Origin: CAYSPT01 sp964432985
GTDB lineage: Bacteria > Muiribacteriota > CAYSPT01
Direction of reading: 5' to 3'
NCBI GenBank assembly: GCA_964432985.1
Contig: CAYSPT010000033.1
Coordinates: forward strand, 1 to 59,884
Length of the DNA: 59,884 nt
Shown here: piece after piece, positions 41,713 to 51,720 of the stretch
Layout: every line of letters starts with the position of its first letter
Position numbering within the stretch: position 1 is the first letter of the stretch
Notes under the pieces: generated by a model
What the model saw: the letters and a program-made list of their open reading frames with translations, nothing else
Database searches by the model: none
Told to the model about the DNA's origin: nothing
Translations under genes and position numbers: made by a program

Positions 41713-44289
41713 TTAACGGACGACAAAGCTCATGATCTTGTTCGGGACATGGATAACCTTGACCACGTTTTTGCCCTCCAGGTGCCGGGCCACTTTGTCG
41801 TCGCCCCGGGCCGCCTGTTCCACCACGTCCCTGGCGGCGTCTGCGGGGACCATCACGCTGCCCCTGAGCTTGCCGTTTACCTGGACGGCTATTTGGACCT
41901 CGTCAACCTTGAGGGCTTCTTCGTCCCATGAAGGCCAGGCTGCCTTGAAAACCGATCCCTGCCCACCGAAACGCTCCCAGAGCTCTTCGGCCAGGTGAGG
42001 AGCATAGGGATGCAGTATCCTGATTATCCGGTCGGCCGTGAGGCGCTTGAGCTCGGTGCTTGTGACCGCGTCGGCGTTCAGCTCGTTCATCAGCTCCATC
42101 ATGGCGGCAATACCGGTGTTGAACTGGATGCGCTCGTTGTCCTCAGTCACCTTTTTTACAGCCCAGTTGAGCTTCTGGTACAGTGCCTTGTCACCGTCGG
42201 AAAGATCCGTCATGTTCAGAGTGCCGCTCTCGGTTTCTCCCAGGGGACCGCTCCCCGGCGCCACGTCCTTCATGAGAACATCCTTGATGAGTTTGCCCAC
42301 GGCGCTCTCCAGCCGTCCCAGGAAGCGTGAGCTGCCTCTGATGGCTCGAGTCGACCACAGTATCTCGTGTTCCGGCGGGGCGAAAAACAGCATGGCCACC
42401 CGGGCGGCGTCGGTCCCTATCTCGTGCATTACTTCCACCGGAGAGACCGCGTTGCCTTTCGATTTCGACATGATGTCCCCGTGCTCGTCCAGGACCATCC
42501 CGTGGTTGAACAGCTTTGTGGCCGGTTCGTCCACCGACAGGTAGCCCATGTCGTAGAGCACCTTGGTGAAGAACCGGAAGTATATCAGGTGCCCGCAGGC
42601 GTGCTCCACACCGCCCACGTAGAGGTCAACCGGCAGCCACTCGTCGGCCCGTTCCCGGGTAAAGATGACCTGATCATTGGCGGCGTCGGGGTACCGCAGC
42701 TGATACCAGGATGAACACACGAAGGTGTCCATGGTGTCCTCGTCGCGCGTGGCCGCACCGCCGCACTTCGGGCAGGTGGTGTCCACGAATTCGGGGACGT
42801 CCGCCAGTGGGGAGCGTCCTTTGGGAATGAAATCGATGTCTCCTTCGGGCAGGACGACCGGCAGGTCTTTTTCCGGCACCGGTACGAGTCCGCACACCGG
42901 GCAGTGGATCATGGGAATGGGAGAACCCCAGTATCGCTGCCGCGACACCAGCCAGTCGCGGAGCCGGTACTCCACCGTGGCTCTGCCATAACCCTGTTCA
43001 TCGCCGTATTCCGTCACCTTGTGGATGCCCTCCACGGAAGGAACGCCGTCAAACGGTCCCGAGTTGATCATTATTCCCGGTTCCACGTAGGCTTCTTCCA
43101 TGGCTGTCGGATCCAGCCTGGTATCCGGGGGGCTGATGACCACGCGGATGGGGATATCGTACTTCCTGGCGAACTCGAAATCGCGCTGGTCGTGGGCGGG
43201 GACGCCCATGACGATACCCGTCCCATAGGTGGCCAGGACATAATCGGCTACGTACAACCTCACCCGCTCCCCGTTGAATGGATTAATGGCGTAGCGGCCG
43301 GTGAAGACCCCGTCCTTTTCCCGGTCGGCGTCAGAACGCTCGATCTGGCTTTTTACCAGGGATTTCTTGATGTAATCGTTTACCGACGCCTCGTGCTCAG
43401 TCCCTTGAGTCAGGGTCCTGGCCAACGGATTTTCCGGGGCTATGGCCATGAAGGTCACTCCGTAGATGGTGTCCGGTCTGGTGGTGAAGACCGAGATGCC
43501 GCCGGGTGATGTCTCCGTCCTGGAGGGTGTCTCCGTCCTGGAGGGTGTCTCCGTCCTGGAGGGTGTCTCAGAAGCGCCGGCCGGGGGCTCGATTGGGAAG
43601 TCGATCTCGGTTCCCTCGCTGCGGCCGATCCAGTTGCGCTGCATGGTGCGGACATTGTCCGGCCACTCATCGAGCCGGTCGAGTCCTTCCAGGAGGCGGT
43701 CGGCGTACTCGGTGATCTTGAAGAACCACTGCTCCAGTTCCTTCTGCTCCACTTCCGAATGACAGCGCCAGCAGCCCCCGTCCTCGATCTGCTCGTTGGC
43801 CAGAACGGTCTTGCAGTCCGGGCACCAGTTGACCAGCGCCTTTTTACGGTAGGCGAGCCCTTTTTCCCACAGCTTGAGGAAGCACCATTGGGTCCACTTG
43901 TAGTAATCAGGCAGACAGGTAGCCACCTCCCGCTCCCAGTCGAAGGAGATGCCCACCAGCTTGAGCGTATTGCGGGATATCTTGATATTGCCCAGAGTCC
44001 ATTCCCGGGGGTGCTGCTTGTTCTTGATGGCCGCCTGTTCCGCCGGCAGTCCGAAGGCGTCCCAACCGAAGGGGTGCAGGACGTTGCATCCTTGCATAGA
44101 GCGGAATCGGGCCATCACATCGCCGATGGTGTAGTTTCTGAAGTGGCCGATGTGGATGTCGCCTGACGGATAGGCGAACATGACCAGCATGTAGAACTTG
44201 TTGTCCCCGGCGGGTTCCGGAGTAAGATATGTTTTGTCTTTATCCCATTTTTTCTGCCACTTTTTTTCCACTGCCTTGAAATCGTACAT
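41713..44289 (-). CDS. leuS: Leucine--tRNA ligase
   Basis: This 858-residue class Ia synthetase charges tRNA-Leu. HIGH is at residues 46-49 and the KMSKS-type motif MSKSKGNAVSP in the C-terminal third; the zinc-type segment WCPDCKTVLANEQ and the CP1 editing domain are present. The editing domain start carries an in-frame 18-bp tandem array (43511-43564, three units) encoding TETPSR repeats next to EPPAG. An enzyme this conserved tolerating such an insertion suggests a surface loop. ATG 44289 has GGAGAGG upstream. No T-box leader was seen. Confidence 0.97.
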   Translation of the reverse strand: MYDFKAVEKKWQKKWDKDKTYLTPEPAGDNKFYMLVMFAYPSGDIHIGHFRNYTIGDVMARFRSMQGCNVLHPFGWDAFGLPAEQAAIKNKQHPREWTLGNIKISRNTLKLVGISFDWEREVATCLPDYYKWTQWCFLKLWEKGLAYRKKALVNWCPDCKTVLANEQIEDGGCWRCHSEVEQKELEQWFFKITEYADRLLEGLDRLDEWPDNVRTMQRNWIGRSEGTEIDFPIEPPAGASETPSRTETPSRTETPSRTETSPGGISVFTTRPDTIYGVTFMAIAPENPLARTLTQGTEHEASVNDYIKKSLVKSQIERSDADREKDGVFTGRYAINPFNGERVRLYVADYVLATYGTGIVMGVPAHDQRDFEFARKYDIPIRVVISPPDTRLDPTAMEEAYVEPGIMINSGPFDGVPSVEGIHKVTEYGDEQGYGRATVEYRLRDWLVSRQRYWGSPIPMIHCPVCGLVPVPEKDLPVVLPEGDIDFIPKGRSPLADVPEFVDTTCPKCGGAATRDEDTMDTFVCSSWYQLRYPDAANDQVIFTRERADEWLPVDLYVGGVEHACGHLIYFRFFTKVLYDMGYLSVDEPATKLFNHGMVLDEHGDIMSKSKGNAVSPVEVMHEIGTDAARVAMLFFAPPEHEILWSTRAIRGSSRFLGRLESAVGKLIKDVLMKDVAPGSGPLGETESGTLNMTDLSDGDKALYQKLNWAVKKVTEDNERIQFNTGIAAMMELMNELNADAVTSTELKRLTADRIIRILHPYAPHLAEELWERFGGQGSVFKAAWPSWDEEALKVDEVQIAVQVNGKLRGSVMVPADAARDVVEQAARGDDKVARHLEGKNVVKVIHVPNKIMSFVVR

Positions 44290-44457
44290 TTTGGTGAACC
44301 TCTCCTCAAGTCGTTGAATGGATCTTACGTCGTTGCACGGCTTGGCCGGGCAATCCGTAAATTACCATCTCTTTAAATTAAACGAGCTATATTTTTGGAT
44401 TATCAAGTGTAGGATGATAAGCACATTCTGTCAAGGCCACAACCTGGTTTCCACAGC

Positions 44458-44557
44458 NNNNNNNNNNNNNNNNNNNNNNNNNNNNNNNNNNNNNNNNNNN
44501 NNNNNNNNNNNNNNNNNNNNNNNNNNNNNNNNNNNNNNNNNNNNNNNNNNNNNNNNN
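44458..44557. other. 100-N assembly gap
   Basis: Scaffold gap between leuS and the next gene. The distance is not known and open frames drawn across it are artefacts. Confidence 0.99.
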
Positions 44558-44616
44558 GTGCCTGACGTGCTCAAGAGCTTTTTTCCATCAGCGTTGCGCT
44601 TAAATCCTGGAGAATC

Positions 44617-44664
44617 GTATGTGGGTGGTAACTTGGCATGGTATGTGAGTGGTAACTTGGCATG
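44617..44664 (+). repeat. 24-bp tandem duplication before a start codon
   Basis: Two 24-bp copies (44617-44640, 44641-44664), sharing GTGGTAACTTGGCATG, with one difference, about 50 bp before the glycosyltransferase start. Confidence 0.9.
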
Positions 44665-44715
44665 GTGTGGGTGTTGGTGATAGTATGGTGCGGCAGACGG
44701 GAGATACATTTATCG

Positions 44716-45863
44716 ATGGCTGATTCGTGGAAGAATATCCTCTACATAGCCGATAACGGGAAGATCATCGGGGGGTCGGAGAAGAGCCTCCTTTTGCTGA
44801 TCAAGCACCTGGACCGCAACCGGTATCACCCGTTTGCCGTTCTCTTCTCGCACGGCTCTTTCGAGGAAAGCCTTAAGAAGATGGGAGTTCCGGTCAAGGT
44901 CCTGCCGCTTCTTTCTATCGAGCGGAAGCGGTTCCCGTTGGTGTTTCTCTACGTTTTCTACCTGCTCAGCCTGGCTTATGGAGTCCTTCGGCTGTCCCTC
45001 TTCATCAAGCGGTACAACATACAACTGATCCACAACAACAAGGTGCAGTGTATCTTCTACTCCGCTCTCTCGGCTTGGCTGTGCGGCATTCCGCTGGTGT
45101 GGCACGAGCGCAACTTCAAGCGCCGGCTGGGCCGGTTGGGCGGTCTCATGGTGCGGCTCGCTTCCAGGATTATCGTTATTTCGGAGGCGGTGGGCGATGG
45201 ATTCCGCGCTTACCTGGATGATGCGGCGAAGATGAAGGTCATCCACAATGGGGTGGAGTTGATGAGCGGGGATCTGCCGCCACCGAAGCTCAGGCAGACG
45301 CTGGGGATTCCGGCGGAAACCAGGCTGGTCGGCACCCTGGGACGGTTCACTTTCTGGAAAGGGTTCGAAGATTTCATCGAAGCGGCCCGGCTGGTGTTGA
45401 AGGAGAAGCCCGATACGATATTTCTCCTGGTAGGTGATTCCTTTGACCCGGAAGACGACGCGTACCAGGAGAAGTGCAAGAAACTGGTCCTCGATTACGG
45501 CCTCGGGGACAGTATTCGGTTCATGGGGTGGACGAACAACGTGGTGGACGTGCTCACCAGCCTCGACGTGTTCGTTCTCCCGTCGTGGAAAGAACCCTTC
45601 GGGAGGGTGATCATCGAAGCCATGTCCTGCGAGCGGGCGGTGGTGGCCACACGGGCCGGGGGGGTTCCGGAAATCGTGGTGGACGGGACCACCGGGATCA
45701 TGGTTCCGCCACGGGACCAGGTCAAAATGGCCGAAGCCATTATCTACCTGCTGGACCACGAAGATGAAGCTCGGCAAATGGGAATCGACGGGCACCGGCG
45801 GGTGGAGCAGTGTTTCTCTATCGGGCAGCACGTGGAGCTGGTGCAGAAACTCTACGATTCGCT
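44716..45863 (+). CDS. Family 4 glycosyltransferase (3' end in gap)
   Basis: At least 382 residues of a retaining GT-B enzyme. The N-terminal donor/acceptor half starts NILYIADNGKIIGGSEKSLL and contains a hydrophobic membrane-association helix (LVFLYVFYLLSLAYGV). The C-terminal nucleotide-sugar half shows LVGTLGRFTFWKGFEDFIEA and the GT4 signature EPFGRVIIEAMSC with GIMVPPRDQ. It runs into the gap at 45864, so only a few C-terminal residues are likely missing. It belongs to the surface-polysaccharide cluster with the GT4s at 46-48 kb and 50.4 kb. Confidence 0.9.
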
Positions 45864-45963
45864 NNNNNNNNNNNNNNNNNNNNNNNNNNNNNNNNNNNNN
45901 NNNNNNNNNNNNNNNNNNNNNNNNNNNNNNNNNNNNNNNNNNNNNNNNNNNNNNNNNNNNNNN
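45864..45963. other. 100-N assembly gap
   Basis: This gap ends two convergent glycosyltransferase genes. The 1.3-kb piece between the two gaps is placed only by scaffolding. Confidence 0.99.
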
Positions 45964-48156
45964 GATTATTCCTTTAGCCGTTTTTTCCCATGTAAACTCC
46001 CCGGCGCGCTTGATCCCGCCCTGTTTCATGGCTACTCGCAGCGCTTTGTCTTCCAGGACGCGCCTGCACTGATCGGCAATGTCCCGGGGGTTGTGCGGAT
46101 CGGCCAGCAGCTGGGTTCCTCCCGCCAACTCCTTCATCGGGTCCAGGTCCGAGGTGACCACCGGGCATCCGCAGGCCATGGCCTCCACCACCGGCAGGCC
46201 GAACCCTTCCAGCAGGGAAGGGAACAGGAGCAGTTCGGCGTGGGAGTAGAAGCGGGACAGATCGTCGCCGACGATACGGTCCATCAGCATGACGTTGTCC
46301 TGCAGTTGAAGTTTTTCGATGAGTTCGACTGTTTTTTTTCGTTCACCCCGCTTGCCGGGCGCGCCGATTTTGACGAGCTTCACGTCGTGGAAGCCGTCGG
46401 CCAGCAGCAGCTTGAAGGCGCGCAGGAGGTTATCGATGTTTTTCCTGGGTATTTCCGTTCCCACGTGGAGAATGTAGCGGCCAGGAGAAGTCTCATCCCA
46501 TCCATCCGGTTTCTCCTCGCAGGGATGGAACCGCTGATGATCGACGCCGCTTCTGACCACCGTTATCCGCTCGGGCGGTACTCCCAGGTCCGTCACCTGT
46601 TTCCCGGTGAAACCGGATATACAGATGAGCCGGTCGAACCGTTTCAGCAGCCTGGTAAAATTTATAAAAGGCAGGGGGCGGTAATACCACGGGTCGCGGT
46701 CCAGGTGATGGATGATGCATACTTTGCGGTTGCCTAGCAGGAAGGCCGCGTTGGCTTTTATGGTCTTGGGATCGGTAAAGAGCAGAACGTCCCGTTTGGG
46801 CAGCGCAACCGCCAGGCGGGCCAGATGCCACAGGGCGGGGCCATAGTTGAGGTACCGGTTCGCAAACGGCCGGGGATTGATGTGGATGTGTTCGATCCCG
46901 GAAATATCCGCCAGCCGTTTGATCAGTTCTTTGTTGTAGATGTCGATGGCGTCGCGGCGGTACTCGGTGATAACGGTTATCCGCTCTGCTGCCTTTCCCC
47001 GGTAGAGCTCCCGGTAGAGCCGGAGAGTGTTTTCCAGCCGGAAGCACTCCCTGACCCGCTGGAGTCCTGCTTCTGAAAGCTCTTTTCTCAGCTTGGGAGT
47101 GCTGTGTATGGTCAGCAGGCAGTCGCAGAGCGATTCGATGCTTCCCGCCTCCGCCAGCAGTCCCGCCGGACCGGTAACCCACCGGTTTTCCTCTATGTCC
47201 GAGCACACCACGGGCGTGCCGCTGGCCATGGCTTCCAGCAGGGCGTTGCTCATCCCCTCGTGCCGGCTGGGCAGAACGAATGCGTCACACAGTTGAAGCA
47301 GATCGGCCACATCGTCCCGCTCGCCCAGGAAACGCACGTGGTCCTCGCAGCCGAGGCTTGTGGCCAGGGATGTCAGGGATTCGCGCTCGGGACCGTCCCC
47401 GGCAAACAGAAAGACCGTGTTGTGCCGGATCCTGATAAACCTGGCGATGGCCTTGATCAGGCACGAGTGTCCTTTTTTCTTCCTGAGGGTGGCCACCGTT
47501 AAAAAACAGAACCGGTCTTTCATCCCCAGCGTTTCTCTGAGGTCCTCTCCAGAGGTGGGGTCCGTGGAACTGCGGGTGTCCGTGGTGAGATAAAGGCTGG
47601 CGTCGATGCCGTTGGGGTCCGTGGAACTGCCAGTGTCCGCGGTGGCGAACCGGTCGGCGTCTATGCCGTTGGGGATGACGGTGATTTTGCTGTCACGAAA
47701 TCCCCTGGCGGTCATGAATTCACTGACTACCGGGGAGTTGGGGGTGTACCGGTCTACCAGCCATGATGTGAGGCGGTCCAGCAGGACCAGGCCGGGGCGA
47801 TGGATGTGCTTGTTGCGCACCGAGCAGATGACTTTATTTACCCCAAACAGCCTGGCAAACACCCGGGCGAACAGGTTGGCGTGGATGAGGTACGAGTTGA
47901 CGCAGTCGGGCTTTTCACGACGGATAATGGATCGGAACCGGGACAGCACGGAAACCAGGTTCAGGAGGTCCCGCCTGAGTCCCAGGTAGTGCACGGTGAT
48001 GCCGGCTTTTTCCAGCTCGTTGCCGACGGTGTTGTCGTCGGTGAGGGAGACGACGATATTGCGGTTGGCCAGCTTTGGCAGGATGTTCAGCAGCATCCGT
48101 TCCGCGCCACCCACACCCAGGCCGGTTATGACGTGCAGCACTTTCATAATGACCAT
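45964..48156 (-). CDS. Tandem double GT4 glycosyltransferase (3' end in gap)
   Basis: At least 731 residues in one frame hold two complete GT-B halves. The first (1-~395) begins MKVLHVITGLGVGGAERML and contains EGMSNALLEAMASGTPVV. The second (~400-731) starts ITVITEYRRDAIDIYNKELI and shows GRYILHVGTEIPRKNIDNLL and EGFGLPVVEAMACGCPVV. A fused pair could add two successive sugars. Near residue 175 a 57-bp imperfect in-frame repeat (47557-47670) encodes NGIDA...STDP twice. Start may be 48156 or the ATG at 48147. The C-terminus is lost in the gap. Confidence 0.85.
47557..47670 (-). repeat. 57-bp imperfect in-frame repeat within the double GT
   Basis: Two 57-bp units start at GGGGTCCGTGGAACTGC (47557 and 47614). 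Nineteen codons are duplicated in the first GT4 domain. Confidence 0.85.
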
Positions 48157-48295
48157 TATCCCCTCACAACAAACTCATCAAGGCCAATTATACCGTATTT
48201 TTAACTCACACGTTCTTTCTATGCTCACAGAGTCGAGGGTGGTAACGTCAGCCTGGAACGATGAAAGATTCTGTTGTGGGCGTAGTGGTAATAAA

Positions 48296-48321
48296 CGAGA
48301 ATAATTCACAAACTATTCTCG
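48296..48321. promoter_or_regulatory. 8-bp perfect inverted repeat (candidate operator)
   Basis: CGAGAATA and TATTCTCG flank a 10-base spacer, followed by TATAGT at 48342 and then ATG 48369. If the gene starts at 48369, this is an operator-like palindrome in its promoter region. Confidence 0.4.
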
Positions 48322-48368
48322 TGCGGGTCGAAGGACAGCCATATAGTTTTCATGGTACCATTACGGAC

Positions 48369-50234
48369 ATGTCCGATAACAAGCAACTGGGTAAACTCAG
48401 AGAAAAACTCCTTTACGGTTTCGAGACCGAAGGTCAGCTTGAAACCGTAAAAGAGTTGTGGTCCATGGGCAGCGTAGAGGCGCTGGAGGTAATGGCCGAT
48501 GCTATTTTGTCGCCCCAAATAGTTGTTCGGGGGGAAATACTAGAATTCATCAGCTTTGCCAAGCACCCGGAGATATTCGATTACCTGACCGAAGTGCTGG
48601 CTGGCTGCTCGGAAGCGGCGCTATGGAAGATCCAGCAGTCGTTCGAGGAAAAGAACCTGAGAAGCAGGTTTCTGAGCAAACTGGACGGCCTTCACGACGA
48701 CCTGACCGGTTACCCGCTGATGGCGGCGATACTGCGGTTTTTGGGCTACATTGCCGATCCCGAGATCATGGAGACCATCGCCCAGCTCATTTATACCGAC
48801 GATGACGGCGTCCAGATGGCTGTTATCGACTCCCTGGAGTACAGCCAGCCCGACAAGTGCCCCCGCAACCTGTTCGCGGCCCTCAAGATGTTCGGACCGG
48901 AGGTGGCGCAGCGGGCGTTAGTCCTGATGGGCAAGCTGAAAGACCGCAACACCGTGGTTCCGATGGTTTACCTCCTGGGCGAGGTCGGTGGCCTGATGGC
49001 CGAACAGATCGTCGCCATTCTCAAAAGCTTCGACCGCAAGGAGCTGGCTAAAACCATTGTTACCTACGTCGGCGACGACAAGGCGAACCTGGACATGGAG
49101 CTGCTGCACTCCTGGATCGTGTTCCTGGAACGCACGGGCGACCTGGAGGGCGCCAGGAAGTTCAGAGAGCATTTCGGCATCGAGCGCGAGGTGCACCGCG
49201 AAGCCAATTCCGAAGCCACCAGCGGCACGTCGCTGACTTTCGAGTTAAAGGAGGCAGGCGAGTTTGCCATCCTGAAGCTCAAGGGTATCCTGGACCTCTA
49301 CACCCTGTCCAGGATGGAAAAAGTGCTCAAGCTGATGATCCGCAACGGGCACGCACGGATATTGCTGCTGTGTGGGGAGTTGTCCAGGCTTGACCGTCAC
49401 GCTGCGGCCTATCTGAGACGGATGGATACCAACCTGCGCAAGATGTTCGGCGGTTTCAAGTACGTTCGACTCGAGTGCCTCAACTTTACCGAAAAGAAGC
49501 TCCTGCTGCCTAACTCGGAGTTCTTCCGGGACGCCTCCTCGGCCTTTGCTTCGTTTCTTGAAGAACCTCAGCAGCAGGTGGTGAAACTGGAGGAGAGCCT
49601 GATGTCCAGCTGCGGTAGGAGCGTGGATGTGCGGTTCAGCTCGAAAGACGTCGAGAAGACAAGGGTGGCGGAGATTCTTTCCCGTGAGCAAAACTACCTC
49701 GTCCTGTCGTGGCCGGTTTTCGATGAAACGGACAGGTTCAAAGAGTTTGAAAACGATGACATTACCTTGATAATCACCGTGGGCGCCCGACTTCTGGAAG
49801 CCAAAACCAGGGTGTGTGAGCAGGACGAAGATCTTCCTCCCAGCATAAAGGTGCTTCTCCCCCGTACGGCCCGCACCATCGGCCGCATTTCCCATGCCCG
49901 GGTGGACTGCCGTCTTACCGTGACGGTGAGAAAGATTACCGGCTCCCAGCAGGTGGACAAATCGTCTTTCCCCGCCATGTGCACCCGTATCAGCGAGCAG
50001 GACCTGTTTCTGATGACCGCCGTCCCTCTCAAAGAGGATGCACAGGTAGTGATAACGCCTGACCAGTCGAAGATACGAATGGGAAGCATCATTGGCCGTG
50101 TCACCAGGCGGGTGGAGCTTCCAATGGCAAACAAGCGTTTCTACGAGTACACCCTGGGCTTTATTTCCATCAGCGGCCGGGACCTGGCTGTACTGAAGAA
50201 ATATGTCTACAGCCTGATCTCCGCCAAATCCTGA
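48369..50234 (+). CDS. HEAT / STAS / PilZ-like signalling protein
   Basis: 621 residues from ATG 48369 (in-frame ATG 48261 would add 36 residues that overlap an inverted repeat; neither has a clear RBS). Residues ~1-290 are HEAT-like helices (EALEVMADAILSPQIVVRGE, ADPEIMETIAQLIYTDDDG). About 300-400 is a STAS-like domain (FAILKLKGILDLYTLSRMEK, ILLLCGELSRLDRHAAAYL). The last ~200 residues follow a YcgR/PilZ layout (KTRVCEQDEDLPPSIKVLLP, RISHARVDCRLTVTVRK, RISEQDLFLMT). The PilZ motifs are degenerate: the D/NxSxxG box reads RISEQD, so c-di-GMP binding is doubtful. A partner-switching scaffold is plausible. Confidence 0.6.
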   Translation: MSDNKQLGKLREKLLYGFETEGQLETVKELWSMGSVEALEVMADAILSPQIVVRGEILEFISFAKHPEIFDYLTEVLAGCSEAALWKIQQSFEEKNLRSRFLSKLDGLHDDLTGYPLMAAILRFLGYIADPEIMETIAQLIYTDDDGVQMAVIDSLEYSQPDKCPRNLFAALKMFGPEVAQRALVLMGKLKDRNTVVPMVYLLGEVGGLMAEQIVAILKSFDRKELAKTIVTYVGDDKANLDMELLHSWIVFLERTGDLEGARKFREHFGIEREVHREANSEATSGTSLTFELKEAGEFAILKLKGILDLYTLSRMEKVLKLMIRNGHARILLLCGELSRLDRHAAAYLRRMDTNLRKMFGGFKYVRLECLNFTEKKLLLPNSEFFRDASSAFASFLEEPQQQVVKLEESLMSSCGRSVDVRFSSKDVEKTRVAEILSREQNYLVLSWPVFDETDRFKEFENDDITLIITVGARLLEAKTRVCEQDEDLPPSIKVLLPRTARTIGRISHARVDCRLTVTVRKITGSQQVDKSSFPAMCTRISEQDLFLMTAVPLKEDAQVVITPDQSKIRMGSIIGRVTRRVELPMANKRFYEYTLGFISISGRDLAVLKKYVYSLISAKS

Positions 50235-50304
50235 TTGGCTTCGGTCTGCACTGGTTTGCACACGGAAGAGTGAGTGGCATCAACCAAATCCTGATTGGCT
50301 TCGG
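50224..50304 (+). repeat. Direct repeat over a stop codon
   Basis: CCAAATCCTGATTGGCTTCGG occurs at 50224-50244 (spanning the stop of the HEAT/STAS gene) and at 50284-50304; period 60 bp. Confidence 0.9.
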
Positions 50305-50362
50305 GCATTTCCATCGCCCAGCGACGACGCCAATCGCAATTTCCGGGTTAACTCATATTCTC

Positions 50363-50391
50363 TTGATCCGTTATGCCGCCTGGTGTAGCAT
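50363..50391 (+). promoter_or_regulatory. Promoter with almost no leader
   Basis: TTGATC (50363-50368), 17 bp, TAGCAT (50386-50391). Initiation near 50398 would leave about three bases before ATG 50401, which has no RBS, so translation may be leaderless. Confidence 0.45.
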
Positions 50392-50400
50392 GGTAGTGTC

Positions 50401-51603
50401 ATGAGTCAACCGCGCGGGAAACAGAAGAAACTGAAGGTTATTCACGTCATAACCCACCTGGACATCGGGGGTGCCCAGGACAACACGCTGCTGTCGGTGG
50501 AAAAGATGGACCGGGACCGGTTTGCATCCATCCTGGTGTCGTCCCCCGGCGGTGGTTTTTCGCAGCGTGCCGGGAGTTTCGGCGGCCGTATGGTCACCAT
50601 CCCCAGTATGAAACGTGAAATCAGTCCGTTGGATGATATCAAAACCTTCACGTTCCTGGTGGACCTGTTTACCGGTGAGCGCCCGGATATAGTCCACACC
50701 CACGGATCGAAAGCGGGTATTCTGGGACGGTTTGCCGCCCGGGCCGCCGCTGCGGCCGTTGGGGACACTTCAGGGGTCGTTGGGGCCGTAGTCAGGGCAC
50801 CACGCATCGTCCACACGGTGCACAGTTTTCCATTTCACCCGGGCCTTCCCCGGCCGCTGTTCTACCTGTACCTGTGCGCCGAGGTGGCGGCGGCCCGTCT
50901 CACTCACCGGCTGGTGTTCGTTTCCGCCCGCCAGGCCCGCCAGGCCGAAGCGCTGGGGATCAAATCTCCCGGGGGCAGCGAGATAATCAGAAGCGGTATC
51001 GATTTCGAGCGGATACGGTCCGGGGCGGGGCGCGATGTTCGCGGTGAACTCGGTGTGCCTGCCGGGGTGCCCCTGGTGGGCTCGGTAGGCAGGTTGTTCC
51101 CGCAGAAAGCGCCGGAAGTGTTCCTGGAAGCGGCCCGCATCCTCCGCGAGCGGGGACGGGACATGTATTTCGTGTACGCCGGTGACGGACCGCTGAGAGA
51201 GCGGATCGAATTGTTGCGGCGGCAATTCGGCCTGGATGACGTGTTTCACCTGCTGGGGTGGCGCAGCGATGTTCCGGCCATTCTCGACGCCCTGGACGCT
51301 TTTGTCATCTCGTCGAAATACGAAGGTGTGGGACGGGCCCTGACCGAAGCGCTGTACCTGGCTAAACCGGTGGTGGCCACCGCGGTGTGCGGAGTGCCGG
51401 AGCTGGTGGTGGATGGTGAAACCGGACTGCTGGTGCCGCCCGACGATCCCGGGGCGCTGGCTTCGGCCATCGAGCGGGTGATGGATGATCAGGTCCTGGC
51501 CCGGACCCTGGGCGGTAACGGGTCCGCCCGGGTTACCGCCGAGTATTCCGCCGAAGAAATGATCAGGCGCCTGGCAGCGCTCTACACTGAAATAACCGGC
51601 TGA
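50401..51603 (+). CDS. Family 4 glycosyltransferase
   Basis: This 400-residue GT-B enzyme has LKVIHVITHLDIGGAQDNTL at the start, a variable Ala-rich insertion (RAAAAAVGDTSGVVGAVV, about 112-130), VHTVHSFPFHPGL, and the donor half with LVGSVGRLFPQKAPEVFLEA, SKYEGVGRALTEALYLAKPV and TGLLVPPDDP. It is typical of enzymes that extend undecaprenyl-linked glycans at the inner membrane. It is followed by the sugar-phosphate transferase that would start such a glycan, about 120 bp later. Confidence 0.92.
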   Translation: MSQPRGKQKKLKVIHVITHLDIGGAQDNTLLSVEKMDRDRFASILVSSPGGGFSQRAGSFGGRMVTIPSMKREISPLDDIKTFTFLVDLFTGERPDIVHTHGSKAGILGRFAARAAAAAVGDTSGVVGAVVRAPRIVHTVHSFPFHPGLPRPLFYLYLCAEVAAARLTHRLVFVSARQARQAEALGIKSPGGSEIIRSGIDFERIRSGAGRDVRGELGVPAGVPLVGSVGRLFPQKAPEVFLEAARILRERGRDMYFVYAGDGPLRERIELLRRQFGLDDVFHLLGWRSDVPAILDALDAFVISSKYEGVGRALTEALYLAKPVVATAVCGVPELVVDGETGLLVPPDDPGALASAIERVMDDQVLARTLGGNGSARVTAEYSAEEMIRRLAALYTEITG

Positions 51604-51641
51604 CTTGAAATCATCCCTTTTTATACATTATGCTGGCAGAC

Positions 51642-51713
51642 CACGCGGGATGGAGAAAGCACACGGGATAGAGAAGGCCTGCGGGATGGAGAAGGCACGC
51701 GGGATGGAACAGG
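51642..51713 (+). repeat. 18-bp tandem array (4 copies) before a start codon
   Basis: Units begin CACGCGGGATGGAGAAAG at 51642, 51660, 51678 and 51696, with one to three changes. The array ends 7 bases before ATG 51721 and is out of frame with it. It therefore supplies or replicates a GGGATGGA/AGGGAAAG RBS-like context. Confidence 0.9.
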
Positions 51714-51720
51714 GAAAGAT

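Noticed and set aside
44290..44457. T-box leader for leuS
   Set aside because: No T-box sequence, specifier stem or terminator is visible upstream of the start.
44662..46737. A 691-residue open frame crossing the gap at 45864
   Set aside because: It joins a plus-strand GT4 to the antisense of another gene through 100 N of unknown true length. Only the part to 45863 is credible.
44710..48156. A 1148-residue minus-strand frame crossing the same gap
   Set aside because: The part beyond the gap is antisense to the plus-strand GT4. Only 45964-48156 is kept.
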